64,000 nt of DNA from Pictodentalium vernedei. Lineage: Eukaryota > Mollusca > Scaphopoda > Dentaliida > Dentaliidae. The translations under genes were made by a program, and so were the position numbers. Below, piece by piece: positions 44,023-55,743 of the stretch. The stretch's first letter is position 1, and each line of letters begins with the position of its first letter. Below the pieces are notes generated by a model. That model had not been told where the DNA came from. It saw only the letters and a program-made list of their open reading frames with translations, and searched no databases. The stretch spans positions 183,174,596 to 183,238,595 of the forward strand of contig CM062288.1 in the NCBI GenBank assembly GCA_031216915.1, read 5' to 3'.

Positions 44023-44384
44023 GATTTCCCAAGTTTTTTTGTCATGTTATGTTTATTTTCATGAAGTATAGTCTTGTAATCTTAATTTGTTTTGTGTGGT
44101 TCCGGATTTTAATTTTTTGACAAACAGTTTTGTTTTTTTCCAATGATGACTGCAAAAGGCCGGATGTCATCCACGGTTCACGCTTCACAAACTTTTGGGG
44201 AAAAAGTAAATTTGATCGAAAGCTGTGCATAGACAGTTTCGAGAAGAATGTCGTATGCTTCGTTGGGACAAGGAGCATTCATTACATCGGTGAAGTCACT
44301 TTCAGACAAGAGAAACCTAAACTGATTTACATTTTCCTACTTAAAAGATCTTTTAGAGGTTTGTATGGGATAGGTGCGCCTTTT

Positions 44385-45090
44385 TTATTCATCAACATAA
44401 AATGTTGCAAAATGGTCACTGACACCTGTAATAATTATTCCAGATGTATGGGGATTAATTTTGTTGCTAAAAATATTATCAATTATGGTGGCAGAATGAT
44501 CTGTAATTCTAGTTGGTCTTGTTATAAATGACACAAAACCTGCACTAAACATTGTTTGGATAAATAAGTAGGTTTTGTTATGCCTACAAAAGCCGAGTAA
44601 GTCAATATTAAAATCACCCATAAGATAAACATTCTTGTTTGTGTCACGTAAAATGTTTACTAAATTCGTCATTTTTTCAGGCATAGATCGAGGTCTGCTT
44701 TAGGGGCTGTGTTTGATCTATAAATAATTCCAACAATATTTTTATCTTTCGTCGAGATCTCCACACGTAAGGATTCAAATACTTGGGGGATAAAAAACAG
44801 AAAGGTCTTCACGGATTTTAAAAGGGATGGTATCTTTGATATAAAGTCCTACACTTCTCCTACCGTCGTTGTTACATGATCGCTGCCGAGTAATCAAGGG
44901 GTGGTAGCCTTCCAGCGAGTAGGTGATGTTTTCTTTCCCTCTGAATGTTTCTCTCAAACCTATGATGTCTAAGAAATTTGAAGGCTATGTATTTTAAACT
45001 TGGTAAGTCATTGCACGTAGTTGATAGTACCGCAAAATATCGTATGTTTGAAAGAAACATCGCAAAGTGTGAATGCATCGATGTCGGCAA
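44385..45090 (-). pseudogene. APE-type endonuclease of the CR1/L2-like element
   Basis: Successive frames read 'GLRETFRGKENITYSLEGYH', 'GRRSVGLYIKDTIPFKIRED', then 'VYLMGDFNIDLLGF' and 'GIIITGVSDHFATFYV'. GDFN and SDH are the catalytic and DNA-contact motifs of AP-endonuclease-like domains that nick the target. Frame changes near 44960, 44770 and 44700 make it inactive. Confidence 0.85.
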
Positions 45091-45179
45091 ATTACTTTTT
45101 AACCGCTGCAGAAGCTTTACAGCGGTCGTGGTTTTAAAAGCTAAAATTTAACATACGGGCTTTTCACAGGTAGTAACAT

Positions 45180-45540
45180 TGGTGAGCATGGTATAAATTC
45201 TCGTTATAATGAGAAAGTATAATGACTTGACATTTTGGCTTAACAAGATCCTGTCTCATAAAAACGAAATGTGATATTGTTATAACAACACTCTAAAATC
45301 AGTTGGGTTAAAAATCAACCGAAATCAACTGGGTTGGGTTCATTTTCACCCAACCCAGTTGATTTGGGTTTTAATTTTAGCGTGAAGATATTAGTTTGTA
45401 ATAACGAGAAACTATTTCGTTATAATGATATACTCTCTCGTTATAACAATAGTATCTCACCATAACGAGTTGTCATTTTGTTATAACGATACAGATACCT
45501 CGCTAGATCGACTTAACTTCTTATTATAACGAGATGCTGT
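45180..45540. repeat. TCGTTATAACGA-type short repeats and a hairpin
   Basis: At least eight variants of 'tcgttataa' or 'gttataacga' occur, a near-palindromic word. Between them a clean hairpin (about 45291-45379) has arms 'ctaaaatcagttgggtt' and an inner 'caactgggttgggt'. Similar words are at 48330-48370. Confidence 0.6.
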
Positions 45541-45628
45541 ATGCTTCATCGAGGAAAGGAGATATCTCAGTAAACAAGTTACGTTCTCTGTTGTAAGAGT
45601 ATAAAATATGTCTAGGTCATAAATCAGC

Positions 45629-45779
45629 CACCCTCTACCTAACATGAAAAGCAGACGACACTTGCAAACAAAATTCTTGAATAACTACTTTTTTCATTTT
45701 GAAAAATAATGAAAATTAATTGGCGATTTTTGTGAATAGCGCTGGCCGGTTTTGGTCGTTACGTTGGGTAAAGGGTTAA
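45629..45779 (-). mobile_element. TTAA MITE, group 1, palindrome deleted
   Basis: 'acctaacatgaaaagcagac' and 'gttacgttgggtaaaggg' are the two ends, but they are joined through 'cattttgaaaaataatg', so about 100 bases of central palindrome are gone. Loss of the cruciform core by recombination or replication slippage is likely. Confidence 0.8.
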
Positions 45780-46053
45780 CCAAATATATCTTCTTTGATA
45801 ATCGGAAAATGGTATTAGATACGCGTGATTGGACACACCAATATGTTACCAAGTTTAGTGTGGATCATGAATGTCACCGGCCCACGAAAGCTTCGAGCCG
45901 GTTTTTCGCAGGAGCGCCGCGTTGTTAATGTCTGTGGGGTACTTTTTGAAATTTTCATTTGTACTGGACGGGCTTTTTCGGAGGTCTCATCGTGCTTTTC
46001 TTGGTATAAACTCTTTCATCAATAGTTTCTGGTCGAAACGTAACTTTTGAGGT

Positions 46054-47077
46054 ATGCGAAGACTGACACGTGACGAACGTTTACGTGCCGTTGGCATGCG
46101 GGAGGCTGGCAACAGACAGACTGCAGTGGCTCAAATTCTCAACGTTACTCAATCGGTGATTAGCAGGTTGTGGTCACGCTACTGTCAGACAGGCAATGTT
46201 GATGGCAGACGTCGGTCAGGTCGCCCAAGGGCGACAACTGCTAACCAAGATAGTTTCTTCCGAACCACAGCATTATGTAACCGCCATCAAAGTGCCTCAG
46301 AAATTGGACTGCAGCTGCACCCACCGAGCGACAGATGTGCGAGTCAGTGGCCAGACTATACAAAATCGCCTACACAGCTAGAATTTGTACGCTCGACGAC
46401 CTCGAATAATTCCACGTTTGACTGAAAGTCACATCGCAGCAAGGCGTAATTGGTGTGGAGCACGACAGCGCTGGAACAATCGTCGGTGGAGCAACGTCAT
46501 GTTTTCCGATGAATCGAGGTTCACTCTCGACTTCCTGGACAGGAGAAACAGAGTGTGGAGGCGGCGGAACGAACGATACCATGGCGTAACCGTTAGGCAG
46601 CACGGTCGTTTTGGTGTGTTTTGGATCGGTTATGGTGTGGGGAGGCATAAACATGACAAGAACAGCATTACATGTCATCCAAGGGCGTGTCACAGGGCAG
46701 TACTACCGTGACAACATGATAGCAGCTAATGTGGTGCCATTTGCGCGACGCAACGGCAGTCGATTCATTTTCCAAGATGGCAGTGCAAGAGCACACAGGT
46801 CCGTGTCGCTACAGACTTCCTACAGGAGCAGGACATCACTGCACTGCCATGGCCAGCACTAAGTCCAGACCTTTCACCAATCGAGCACGTATGGGATATG
46901 CTTGGCAACCGCCTACGACAACGCCAACAGCCCCCTACCAATGTCCAGGAACTCGCCGCTGCACTGCAGGAAGAATGGAATAACATTAGTCAAGCTGATA
47001 TTGGACGTTTGGTAAGGTATATGCCACGTCGGATCCGCGCTTGTCTCGTGAACCGAAGAGGATTTACAAGGTATTGA
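46054..47077 (+). pseudogene. Tc1-like DD34E transposase 3, frameshifted
   Basis: The helix-turn-helix and linker are at 46054 to about 46260 ('NRQTAVAQILNVTQSVISRL', then 'GRRRSGRPRATT'). After shifts, 46385-46610 gives 'VMFSDESRFTLDFLDRRNRV' with the first catalytic Asp, 46611-46800 gives 'GSVMVWGGI' and 'FIFQDGSARAH' with the second, and 46801-47077 gives 'LSPDLSPIEHVWDMLGNRLR' with the Glu, ending 'RIRACLVNRRGFTRY'. The three catalytic residues are kept and the last pair is about 34 residues apart. At least three frameshifts inactivate it. It belongs to a family distinct from the other two. Terminal repeats were not found. Confidence 0.87.
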
Positions 47078-47592
47078 GGTATTGGACTGAATGTGGTAAA
47101 TTCTCTGACTGACCGTCCATATCTTCTACAGCTCAGTGCGTGGAAAGTGCGCTTGTGAGACACCCAACTATCGCTGAAATCATTCACCAGATGTCACAGT
47201 GCAATGCCTCAACTGTCTTTTTGATGAAAATATAAATATATGTCTTCATATATCTCACTTTTATCAAATATCCACTACTTTGTTTGAATAGTATATATCA
47301 CATCGTGCAATTAATCCACAGAAAGGAATACATATCCCCGTGTGATTTCTAAATTCATTTTAGGAGTTTTTCCTCCAGGAACCAAAACTGCTTCTTCAGT
47401 TTGTCCTCTAAGGAGGGGGGGGGGGGGGGGGGGATTTGGTTACACATGGAACCAAACATGCACATGTTTTGGTTCTTCAATTTGTCACATTAAATGGACA
47501 GACAAGGCGGCTGGACATTGTAGAAATCGTAAAATATAAAACCGCGGCAAGTTGAAATTTGAAAATGGCGACGAAGCAGCGTCAGAAACACG

Positions 47593-47838
47593 TTAACCCT
47601 TTATCCAAAGCACACTATATCAATAATTATTATTTAAATTATTGGGTTTTTTTTTTAAATTTCAGGAAATTTCAACAAAACCATATCGTGTGACCTCTCA
47701 TTGGAGCGAGCTTGACGAGCTCATTCCAATGAGGGGGTCACATGATATGGTTTTGTTGAAATTGTTTGAAAAATATAATTTTTGAATTAATTATATGGTT
47801 TTGTAAATTCCGCGACCGATTCGTTAGGTAAAGGATTA
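47593..47838 (+). mobile_element. TTAA MITE, group 2, diverged
   Basis: 'ccctttatccaaagcac' to 'cgaccgattcgttaggtaaa'. The palindrome 'atatcgtgtgacctctcatt' is imperfect ('gagcttgacgagctc'). The right TTAA is mutated. Confidence 0.72.
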
Positions 47839-47839
47839 G

Positions 47840-48540
47840 GCTGCGCATAAAACGGCAATTTTTCATAAAAAAAAACAAGACGGGCAACTCTATGTGAAAT
47901 TGTCTGGTTCTGGATCACATGAAGACACATTTGTTTTGGTTCTTCGGTGGATTTTCATTCTACATGAAGACAAATTTGGCGCGGATTGCTCTGAGTGTGC
48001 CGTGAAATTTCAAACTAAAAAAAACAAACACTTTATTACTTTTTACGGTTTTAAGAGAACAGATAGATTGTAAATTTTATATATTTTTTTACAAACAGAC
48101 ACTTTGATATTTTTTTTAACTCGAAATGCCCAGAAAACTACAGTGAATTTATTAAACATCTCCAACTGCTCAGACAAATTACCTTACGGGTGTTTCTAAT
48201 CAAGTATCGTCGGCCTCGATGCTATGGAAGGTGTGGGGGCCTGTGCCACAAGTTCGAGGAAACTTCATTGCTAGTGAACTTGTTAAGTTGCTATACCAAC
48301 TTACCTTTCATGTTGTCACAACTTAGGTGCCTTGTTATAACAACTTTGCAATCTTGTTATAACAACTCAGTAAAAAAAATTGTGAGACGCTGTTATTCTT
48401 CCACGTGCGCTTCTCAAGCGTTAATCCAACTGCCTTGGCTGTAATGATTAGGTACAACACAACGCGTCCATTTCTGCCTTGAAGTGAAGCCAGTCTGTCC
48501 AAGGAGGAGGCTAAAAGGGACTAAGCCATCCCAAGACGGA
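47840..48540. other. No recognisable gene
   Basis: It includes two loosely repeated phrases ('cacatgaagacacatttg' and 'tacatgaagacaaatttgg') and AT-rich spacer. An 85-base stretch near 48112-48200 is similar to 49195-49290, suggesting an old repeat. No coding evidence. Confidence 0.45.
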
Positions 48541-48640
48541 ATGGTTTCACGCGCCGAAGGCGAGTAGGGGCGGTATGGGGAGCAAGCCCCTTTCGATCCT
48601 CTTTAGTTGTATGTGATTTGAAGCCATGAGAGTTAGTTCA
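48541..48640 (-). mobile_element. 3' end fragment of the Jockey-like element
   Basis: 'gcgccgaaggcgagtagggg' and 'gcaagcccctttcgatc' match the outermost 3' parts of the copies starting at 54537 and 60365. Only about 100 bases remain. Confidence 0.7.
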
Positions 48641-48759
48641 ACGTTTTATACTGCACGGCAGATACTGCAAAGACTACTCACTCTGCTAATTAATATACAT
48701 GTGAACACATAGCAAATTTTGCTTTTACACAACCTCTGGAATTTTAAGTTTATTTATTA

Positions 48760-49153
48760 ATACTCACGTATGGGAGCATTCGTCGTGTGAATATGCCTTT
48801 GTCCGTCGTCATTGATTCGCAGGGCCTTCTTAATAATACAAGTGGTGTGTGGAGTGTATGTATCGGGGAAATCACAACGAATTTATCAAGCCTCTTGTCG
48901 AAAAAGAACAGTCCCCTATAACTGCTGAAAATCGGGCCTTCTCCGTTGCCGGGCCTTTTCTCTGGAACAATCTGCCTGATCACTTGAAATCACCACAAAC
49001 ATATCAGTCCTGAAAACCTAACCTTAAGACGCACTTATTCGGTAAAACCTATACATAAAATGTCCTTCTAAATTTATGATTAACACAGAGCTGACTTTAT
49101 TTTAATTTTGTAAAGCCTGAGAGCACATTGCGTGGAGTCATGGCTCTAAACTG

Positions 49154-49187
<34 letters not shown>
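48760..49187 (+). pseudogene. RT C-terminal relic with (TTA)n tail
   Basis: The plus-strand frame reads 'ENRAFSVAGPFLWNNLPDHL', a standard end-of-ORF2 pattern in CR1- and Jockey-type elements, then stops and continues as 'NLKTHLFGKTYT'. A short 3' region ends in a (TTA)n microsatellite (49155-49187). The RT core is absent: a 5'-truncated copy. Confidence 0.75.
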
Positions 49188-49188
<1 letters not shown>

Positions 49189-49194
49189 ACTCGG

Positions 49195-51384
49195 ACAAGT
49201 CTGGGAAACAACAGGGAATTTGCTGAACATCACCTGCTGCGCAAGACCAATCACCAAGCAGGTGCTTCAAGTCAAGTGTCGTCTGCCTGTTCAAACAGAT
49301 GACACTTGATTAGAAAAAACTACTCAGATTTACGCCCCATCCCGCTCATAATATCCGGACACGGCAGTGCCATGCAGAGCACCTGTTGTTATTATACATC
49401 ACGGTGAGTAGACTCGACTCGAGATTATAGATGTTAGCGATGGATCCAAATACCAAAATGTCCGCTCGGAATATTAGGACCATTTTATGTTCTATCAAAG
49501 GGACAATAAGCTGATAATCTGAAAAAAATATCGTCTCTCTGATTTTACTTTTTTGTGAAAGAACACGATGAAAAAAAAACATTGTATGCAAAGTGTTGTG
49601 CGACAGACGTAACGCGAACTTACATAAATCTGTAATTAAAAAAAAAACATTCATGCAGACGAATTTTCAGAAGATACGACATTGCGAAGAGATAAATGGG
49701 GTTACCTTTTTATACCACGACTGGAGTGAGTATTCAATGTTACCCAATACAATACAGACATTTTGAAATGAGCTAGATACACCACGTGTGGAATCATGTA
49801 AGAACGCATCTGATTTGGTCGTTACGCTTCTGATTGGTGTTACGACGTGAATGAAATGCTTCGACATAAAACAATTGTTAAGCATGAAAGTAAACAGATA
49901 GCAGAAGGTGACTCGGGTATTAAAGTTTAATTGAGGTGTCAATACAGAACATAAATCGGGTAGAATCCTGGGGACAGGGCGGCACGAATGAAATATAGGG
50001 AAAAATTCCATCAAGCGGCGTTGATTCCTGTCTCATTACGCCACCCTAGTTGTGTTCTTTGAACATCTTCGTGGAATCCATTGATGTTAATATACTTTTA
50101 TCACTCTCCATTATTTATGTTCATTTTGATTTTGAACTGCGTCCAACCTTTTGTCTGATTTATGAGAAATATAGGCACTTAAAATATGTGGATTTGTTTT
50201 TATTTTAAAAATTATATTTAATTATTTAACTATTTCCGACTTTTAACAGATTTTTTTTTGACAAAAATTACTTTGAAATTTTAAGATTTAAGAAATAGTC
50301 ATTCTCATTCATTAACTTTTGAATGAGGACTCCGAATTGAATGATTTGGGCTTATATTTATAACGAAATCTACATCAAGTTCAAATGATTTTTGAAGAAA
50401 GCGTTATTTTATCCAATAGCTGTAAACCACTGAGCCCTGAACAACTGGATTACTGGAACACTTATTGGTCACATATAAAAAAGGGTGGCAACCGCTCCAT
50501 CTTAGGGTGTGGGTGGTGTGCGGAAATTGCTATAAAGGAACAATGATCAACAGAAATATTTTCCTCAAAGGTTTTCAACTTTCTGACACCTCACAATCTC
50601 CGATCGTTTTTTAAAGAATATACCTTGATATCATTTTAAAATGAATATAAGTTGATGATAAGCACATTTTTCGCAGCATTACAAATTGAATATTTGTGGC
50701 ATATTGTTAGTTATTGATAAAAAAAAAATAGTGCCCAAATTGGAAAGTTGATACAGTGTTACTAGTTTTCGTGCCGTGTGAACACCATGAGGTTTGATGA
50801 AGTGAAAGCTGTTACGCTGTGACTACAGTCACAGCGTAACAGTCTGACGTTCCATCAATCCAGTTGTTTTGAGACCAGCGCTTTGGAACAACGAGTAACA
50901 ACAGGCTGATTTTTGGCACATTTTTTACAATTGTGCAACACCTATGGACAGATCGATTTTTAATTATTTCTGATCTTTTAAAAGTTTTTATTATGAAGCG
51001 TTTCTGACTTTTTTCAGACTTTCCCGCCAAAATTGATTTTCAGAAGATACATATTTGGTGCCGTCCAGTAACATTTGAATGTCAACTTAGAATCAAATGA
51101 GTTTGGTTATAGCTTTGTTGTGTACTACCCTGCCATTTAAATTAATAAAAATAATATAATAAACCAGATTCTTTAATCTCTGTTGCATAGATAGGGTGGA
51201 GTGCGGAATTTGCTTCTGGGTGTGGGGCGGTGGACACCAGTTCCTTGTAAGTTTCTTGTTTATTCCTTGTTCTCAATATAAAACGCTCGTTAATTGTGTT
51301 TAATTGAAGCCATTTTCCAGATGCAAAGGCCATGGTCATCGCTAAGTGGTTTGGGGTGTGCCCCCTATTCTTCTAGTCTGGACA
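49195..51384. other. No recognisable gene
   Basis: AT-rich sequence with one 30-base hairpin at 50811-50840 ('gttacgctgtgact' and complement). The minus-strand frames at 49346-50014 (102 and 115 codons) carry no motif and have AT-driven composition. Nothing else is supported. Confidence 0.45.
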
Positions 51385-51810
51385 TTTTCGCTAGGATTGG
51401 AGTCTAAAATCTCAGTCCTTTCTTGCTAGTAATCACGAACTTTCTTAAAAAGACTACATTTGATTATGTGGACTTGTGGCACACACGCAGTGGTTCATTT
51501 AAATGGTGGTCTGTTGTACCCGATTAGGACTGTTGAGGGACCGGCATGATTAACTTTGAGTACCGGTACGGCACATGTAAATTAAATAAGAAGTTGCGTC
51601 ACAACGAGTACCTGTATATTTTATTTATTCACAAATAAATTTCCAAGAAGTCTTGAAATTTAAACGGTAATTCCGACTGACTAATATTCCAACTACCTTA
51701 TCAATGCTTGCCTTCGACGAAGATATGCGTTGATGATGTAGTTGGAATGTTAGTCAGTTAAGCCATCACAGTCGAGACAACTCAGGTTTACACCCCCACC
51801 TCCGCATCAG
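51385..51810 (+). repeat. Repeat P, uninterrupted copy
   Basis: It aligns in order with three separated pieces at 17660-17743, 18362-18450 and 21615-21860: 'attggagtctaaaatctcag', 'gtggacttgtggcacacac', 'gagtaccggtacggcacatg', and the closing hairpin 'ctgactaatattccaac' to 'gttggaatgttagtcag'. It thus records the locus before two insertions. Confidence 0.8.
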
Positions 51811-51837
51811 TAGGAGAGGGGCGGATCGTTCTAATTC

Positions 51838-53200
51838 AGCCGGATCTCATGTGACGTCATAGTCACGTACCCCAGTGATGTCCTGTGGGTTTGCTATGGT
51901 AGTTCGCGTGAGCGGCCATATTATGACGTCATACCCATAATGATATGTGGTGCCAGTGCGCATGCACAGCACGTGTTGTTACAGTGACGCTTCTTTCCGT
52001 CATCCATTTTGTTTACTAGAGGCCGCTATATTGGTTTCATTACGTGATTTCTATGTGACCTATTGGCCTACAACATGATGGGGTGTGTGTTCTGAGGATG
52101 TGTTCGACTGAATACGAGTAAATTTAATTACCCCAAAGGACCCGACAATTACTCCAAATCACTAAAATCCACCCAAAACCACCGAAACGGACTCAAATTC
52201 TCCCAGAATTCCCCCAGAATCCACGTTATAAGAGTCGCACGTAGTGCTATATGGTATGTTGAATTGAGCTAGTGTAAATCTAAATACCAAAAAACAACCC
52301 GACAACTATTTATTTGTCTCGGATTTCCCACTAAATCCTCGGTTTCTGCCTGTTTATTAGGCTCGGATTCACCCAGAATCCCCTTTATAAGACTTGAAGG
52401 TAGTGCTATAAGGCACGTTCTATTGAATAAAAGTAAATCTTATTACGACGAACATTCCGACAACAATTTATTTGGCTCCGATTTCTCATTAAATCCTCGG
52501 TTTCTTTCTGTTTATTTGGTTCGGATTCCTCCAGAATCTTCGTTATGAGAGAAGCACGTAGTACTACATGGCTCTATGGGCGTTGTTTCTTTGTATAAGA
52601 GTAGTTTTTTTTTGGTTCGGATGTTCCCCAAATCCTCGTTTTCTACCTATTACAGTGGCTGTTCTAGCTACTCAAACTCTAGCAGTCTATTCAGTCCTAG
52701 CTATGTGTGGGTCCGACATCTCCCCTTGTCCAAGTTTTATAACCACCAGTCAGTTTGCTTCATTTCCCGTAATCTTTACCTACAAATACAGAGTTATCTC
52801 CCCTGTATATAACGAAGAATGTTTTTGATTATTGAACACGGAAGGCAATCTAGCAGCAACAGGTATTGCTCGAACGAGTCGAAACTAATAAAGCAAATAA
52901 GCTATCGAGTAATGACTTGAACGGGCATTGCCCGAACGACTCGAATCTAATCAAATACGCCTTCGAGTAATTACTCGAACGAGTGACTCCTCGAACGACT
53001 CTTATCCCCCATCTCGGAAAAAGGATTGTATAATCGCAGATGTTTTCCAAAAAGGGATTCTCTTTTTGAGAGTCCGCAAGAAGGATCACTTTCTGGGGAT
53101 ACCTTTTGAAGGATATTTATTTTCAGATAGTTACAGTACTGTCGCCGTGGACTGGTCGTAATCCGCGCGTGGGCTGTGTTGTCACCGCATACATCTACCA
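51838..53200 (+). mobile_element. Arm of a foldback-family element, older copy
   Basis: 'ccggatctcatgtgacgtca' at the start, then 'gcgtgagcggcca', 'gtgcgcatgcacagcacgtg', 'cgtcatccattttgtttac' and 'gaggccgctatattggttt' follow the order of the 31130 arm. Three tandem units of about 160 bases with 'acaacccgacaa'-type cores follow (52112, 52270, 52435), then a CCAAT-like part and palindrome blocks. The right-hand limit is unclear. Blocks at 54060-54180 ('aaggtatccttcctgcgg', 'gaatccctttttt') may be the remains of the opposite arm. Confidence 0.6.
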
Positions 53201-53545
53201 GGTAATAAAATTATCATTAGCAAAGTTTTAATTAATGAAGCACCGGGTTGTATCCGATGCTTCTTTAATTAAATTTTTGATGATTCTTCCTATAATTAGT
53301 GTTTGGAATCTAATATTCTTGCGCCCGTGGAAATATTACCCACCCGTGGAAAGTGACCAATCCTAGCTCCTGTTCAGTTCCCGGCAACATCTGGACCGCA
53401 ACTGATGACTTACCCAGAGTCACCAGTGATTAGCTTCCACTCTTCACTGCCACTACTAACTGGTTTGTAAGAGTGGTTCGAGGAGCCTCAGCCACTCGTT
53501 CGAGTTATCACTCGATGGGTTATTTGCGTCGTTCGAATAAGCCTT
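52860..53545. repeat. CTCGAACGAGT-type blocks with a hairpin
   Basis: 'attactcgaacgagtgactc', 'tgctcgaacgagtcg' and similar words (52865-53005 and 53480-53540) match the array at 31980-32430. Between them is the hairpin 'tttaattaatgaagca' to 'tgcttctttaattaaa' (53223-53275). Confidence 0.6.
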
Positions 53546-53735
53546 TACCTAACATGAAAAGCAGACGACACTTGCAAACAAAATTCTTGAATAACTAATT
53601 TCTTTCATTTTTTGTCTCAAAAACATAGGTTATGACCCCTCATTGGAACGACCTCGACGAGCTCTTTCCAAAGAGGGGTCATAACCTATGTTTTTGAGAC
53701 AAAAAATGAAAAAAATAATGAAAATTAAGGGTTAA
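53538..53735 (-). mobile_element. TTAA MITE, group 1, right end shortened
   Basis: 'gcctttacctaacatgaaaa' and the complete palindrome are present, but the segment after 'aataatgaaaatta' jumps straight to 'agggttaa', losing about 50 bases. Confidence 0.82.
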
Positions 53736-54536
53736 TGCCTGTTCAAGTCACAACTCGATAGCTTATTTGCTTGATAAGATTCGAGTCATCAGAGGAAGCA
53801 GATTGTGAATGACTATTAGTAGTAGATGAAAACAAGTATGATAATGATTGTCGTGTAGTGATATAGGTACAGAGTGCCATAGTGAGCGGTAGTAACAGCG
53901 GGAAACTCTAGCACAGGACACCTAATGGTGGGCAATAGAAGTGGTACAGACCACTTATTAATGCCGCAAGGAGTCGAAGCGGATCATAGAACATATGCTG
54001 GTGACTCCAGGTAAGTCATCAGTTGTGGTCAAGATGCCGTCAGGAACTGAGCAGGCGTTAGAAGCCACAACTAACTTCAAATAGATATCCTCTAAAAGGT
54101 ATCCTTCCTGCGGAATCCCACTCCGAGAATTCCCAGTTGGAAAATGTATGTGGTTTTGGAATCCCTTTTTTCAAGATCATATGGAACAATTTGTATTCCC
54201 CTAAATGCGCATGCGTGTAAACATTAGTAAACTTTTCGCTTTTTACCCCAGTACATCGCCTTATTGGTTGGTTAGAAAAGACTGATGGGATAGCTTCAAA
54301 CTCCCAAAATGCACTAAATCCTAATGAAAAAATTTGGACCGACAAAGATTTGATTAAAATAAAAATGAATTTTCTTTGTTCTATAAACATATTTTGGATA
54401 TGTTATTGTTTTAATGGTTCCATTTAACTTTGGAAAGTGGAGTTTTTCTATCTTTGTGATCTTACGACAAATAGTACATCTCCTCCCCTTGTGTCAGCAC
54501 GGGTTGGTTCTAATGGCTGGACAAGAAGAAAGAAAT
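53736..54536. other. No recognisable gene
   Basis: Short blocks related to the foldback inner repeats near 54060-54180. The 110-codon minus-strand frame (54058-54390) has no motif. Nothing else is supported. Confidence 0.45.
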
Positions 54537-55374
54537 GGTTTCGCGCGCTAAAGGCGCATAGGGACGCTGTGGGGCAAGCCCCTTTCGACCATCTGTGACT
54601 GTTTGAGATCTTGTAGCTACATGTCTAGGCGTGTGAAGGAGGAAAAGGATCGGGTACTTTGCAGATGTCCCGGGCTTAGATGATCAAGGTGTTGGTTTGT
54701 CTTTATGTTGGTCGTTGACTGAACCCTCGGGTGAGGACCAGAGTGAGAGGGGGTCCTCTCACAAAGGTGCTACCTCTCCCCGAGGATGCTGTGATGTTAT
54801 TTGCGGGCAAGTAAGGTCTGCTACTTTGAAGGTTAATTATGATGCGGTGGAGGACCATCATAGGCAAGTATAGTCTGCCTCATGCGGATGGTGGAGACTG
54901 GAGTTGGTTCATTTTTCTGGATTACAGTTGGATGTATCTTTGGATCGTGAAGAAAAAACAACAACGGCCCCTTTCGGGGACCACCCACAGAAAGACCCGA
55001 ACTTCCCTGGTTCGGAGGCAGGCCTGCTTTGGAGCCTATTTGGCTGGGTCAAAAATGCACGCTACCGACGCTTACAAAAAGGGGTAGAAGCGGGGCGCAG
55101 GACCAACGCTCGCCTCCCTGGAGGTGGGTGACCACTTCTAGGGATGGAGCGGAGGATGTTCAGAGTCCATAGCGGTTACTGTGTTCCATATCGGTTATAG
55201 TTTCCATAGCGGTTATTGGGGTGCTGGCGATCAAAAAGAAAGCATTTCTGTGTAGCTGCTAAAAGAAAAGGGCAGAATTAGTATAATAGACAAAAGTATG
55301 TGATCACATTGTGGAAGGCAGCTTGTAGTCTACCTGTCTTCTATTCCCAATTTCCCAGTTTTTGTTTGTTTTTA

Positions 55375-55735
55375 AGACGATGAATTTTTAGCGATTTAGC
55401 TGAGTCGGAGAAGGCAGTCCATCCTGGTAGAAGGTCACAACTGACCCGTTTTTACTACTTGTTTATTCACCTTCTCTTTCCCATTTTTTGTTTCTTTTTA
55501 GACGTTGGATTTTAATGATTTAGTTGAGTCGACGAAGGCAGCCCATCGTGGTAGATGGTCACTGCTGAGCCGTTTTTACTGCCTGTTTATTCACCTTCTC
55601 TTTCCCAGTTTTTGTTTATTTTTTAGACGTTAGATTTTTAATGATTTAGCTGAGTCGGCGAAAGAAGCCCATCCTGATAGATGGTCAAAGCTGGGTCGTT
55701 TTTACTGCCTGTTTATTCGCCTTCTCTTTGTCCTT
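55375..55735 (-). repeat. Three-unit tandem repeat in the 3' UTR
   Basis: Units of about 124 bases start near 55395, 55519 and 55645 with 'tttagctgagtcgg'-type sequence and include 'catcctggtagaaggtc' and 'ttattcaccttctctttccc'. The sister copy has five such units (61255-61800). Confidence 0.85.
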
Positions 55736-55743
55736 AAGAGTAC

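Larger units (their letters stand above)
41914..45100 (-). mobile_element. CR1/L2-like non-LTR retrotransposon, dead
   Basis: Read on the minus strand: an endonuclease region (45090 to about 44385), a linker, RT (44022 to about 42349), a 0.43 kb 3' untranslated part, and a short (ATTC)n tail at about 41914-41930. A microsatellite tail and the APE endonuclease-RT order fit the CR1/L2/Jockey group. There is no poly-A and no LTR. The single ORF is broken by at least four frameshifts or stops, and the 5' end is probably truncated near the start of the endonuclease. Confidence 0.85.

Noticed and set aside
54839-55131. Plus-strand frames in the Jockey-like 3' UTR
   Set aside because: They recur at 60735-60917 only because the UTR is duplicated; the frame is not kept between the copies.
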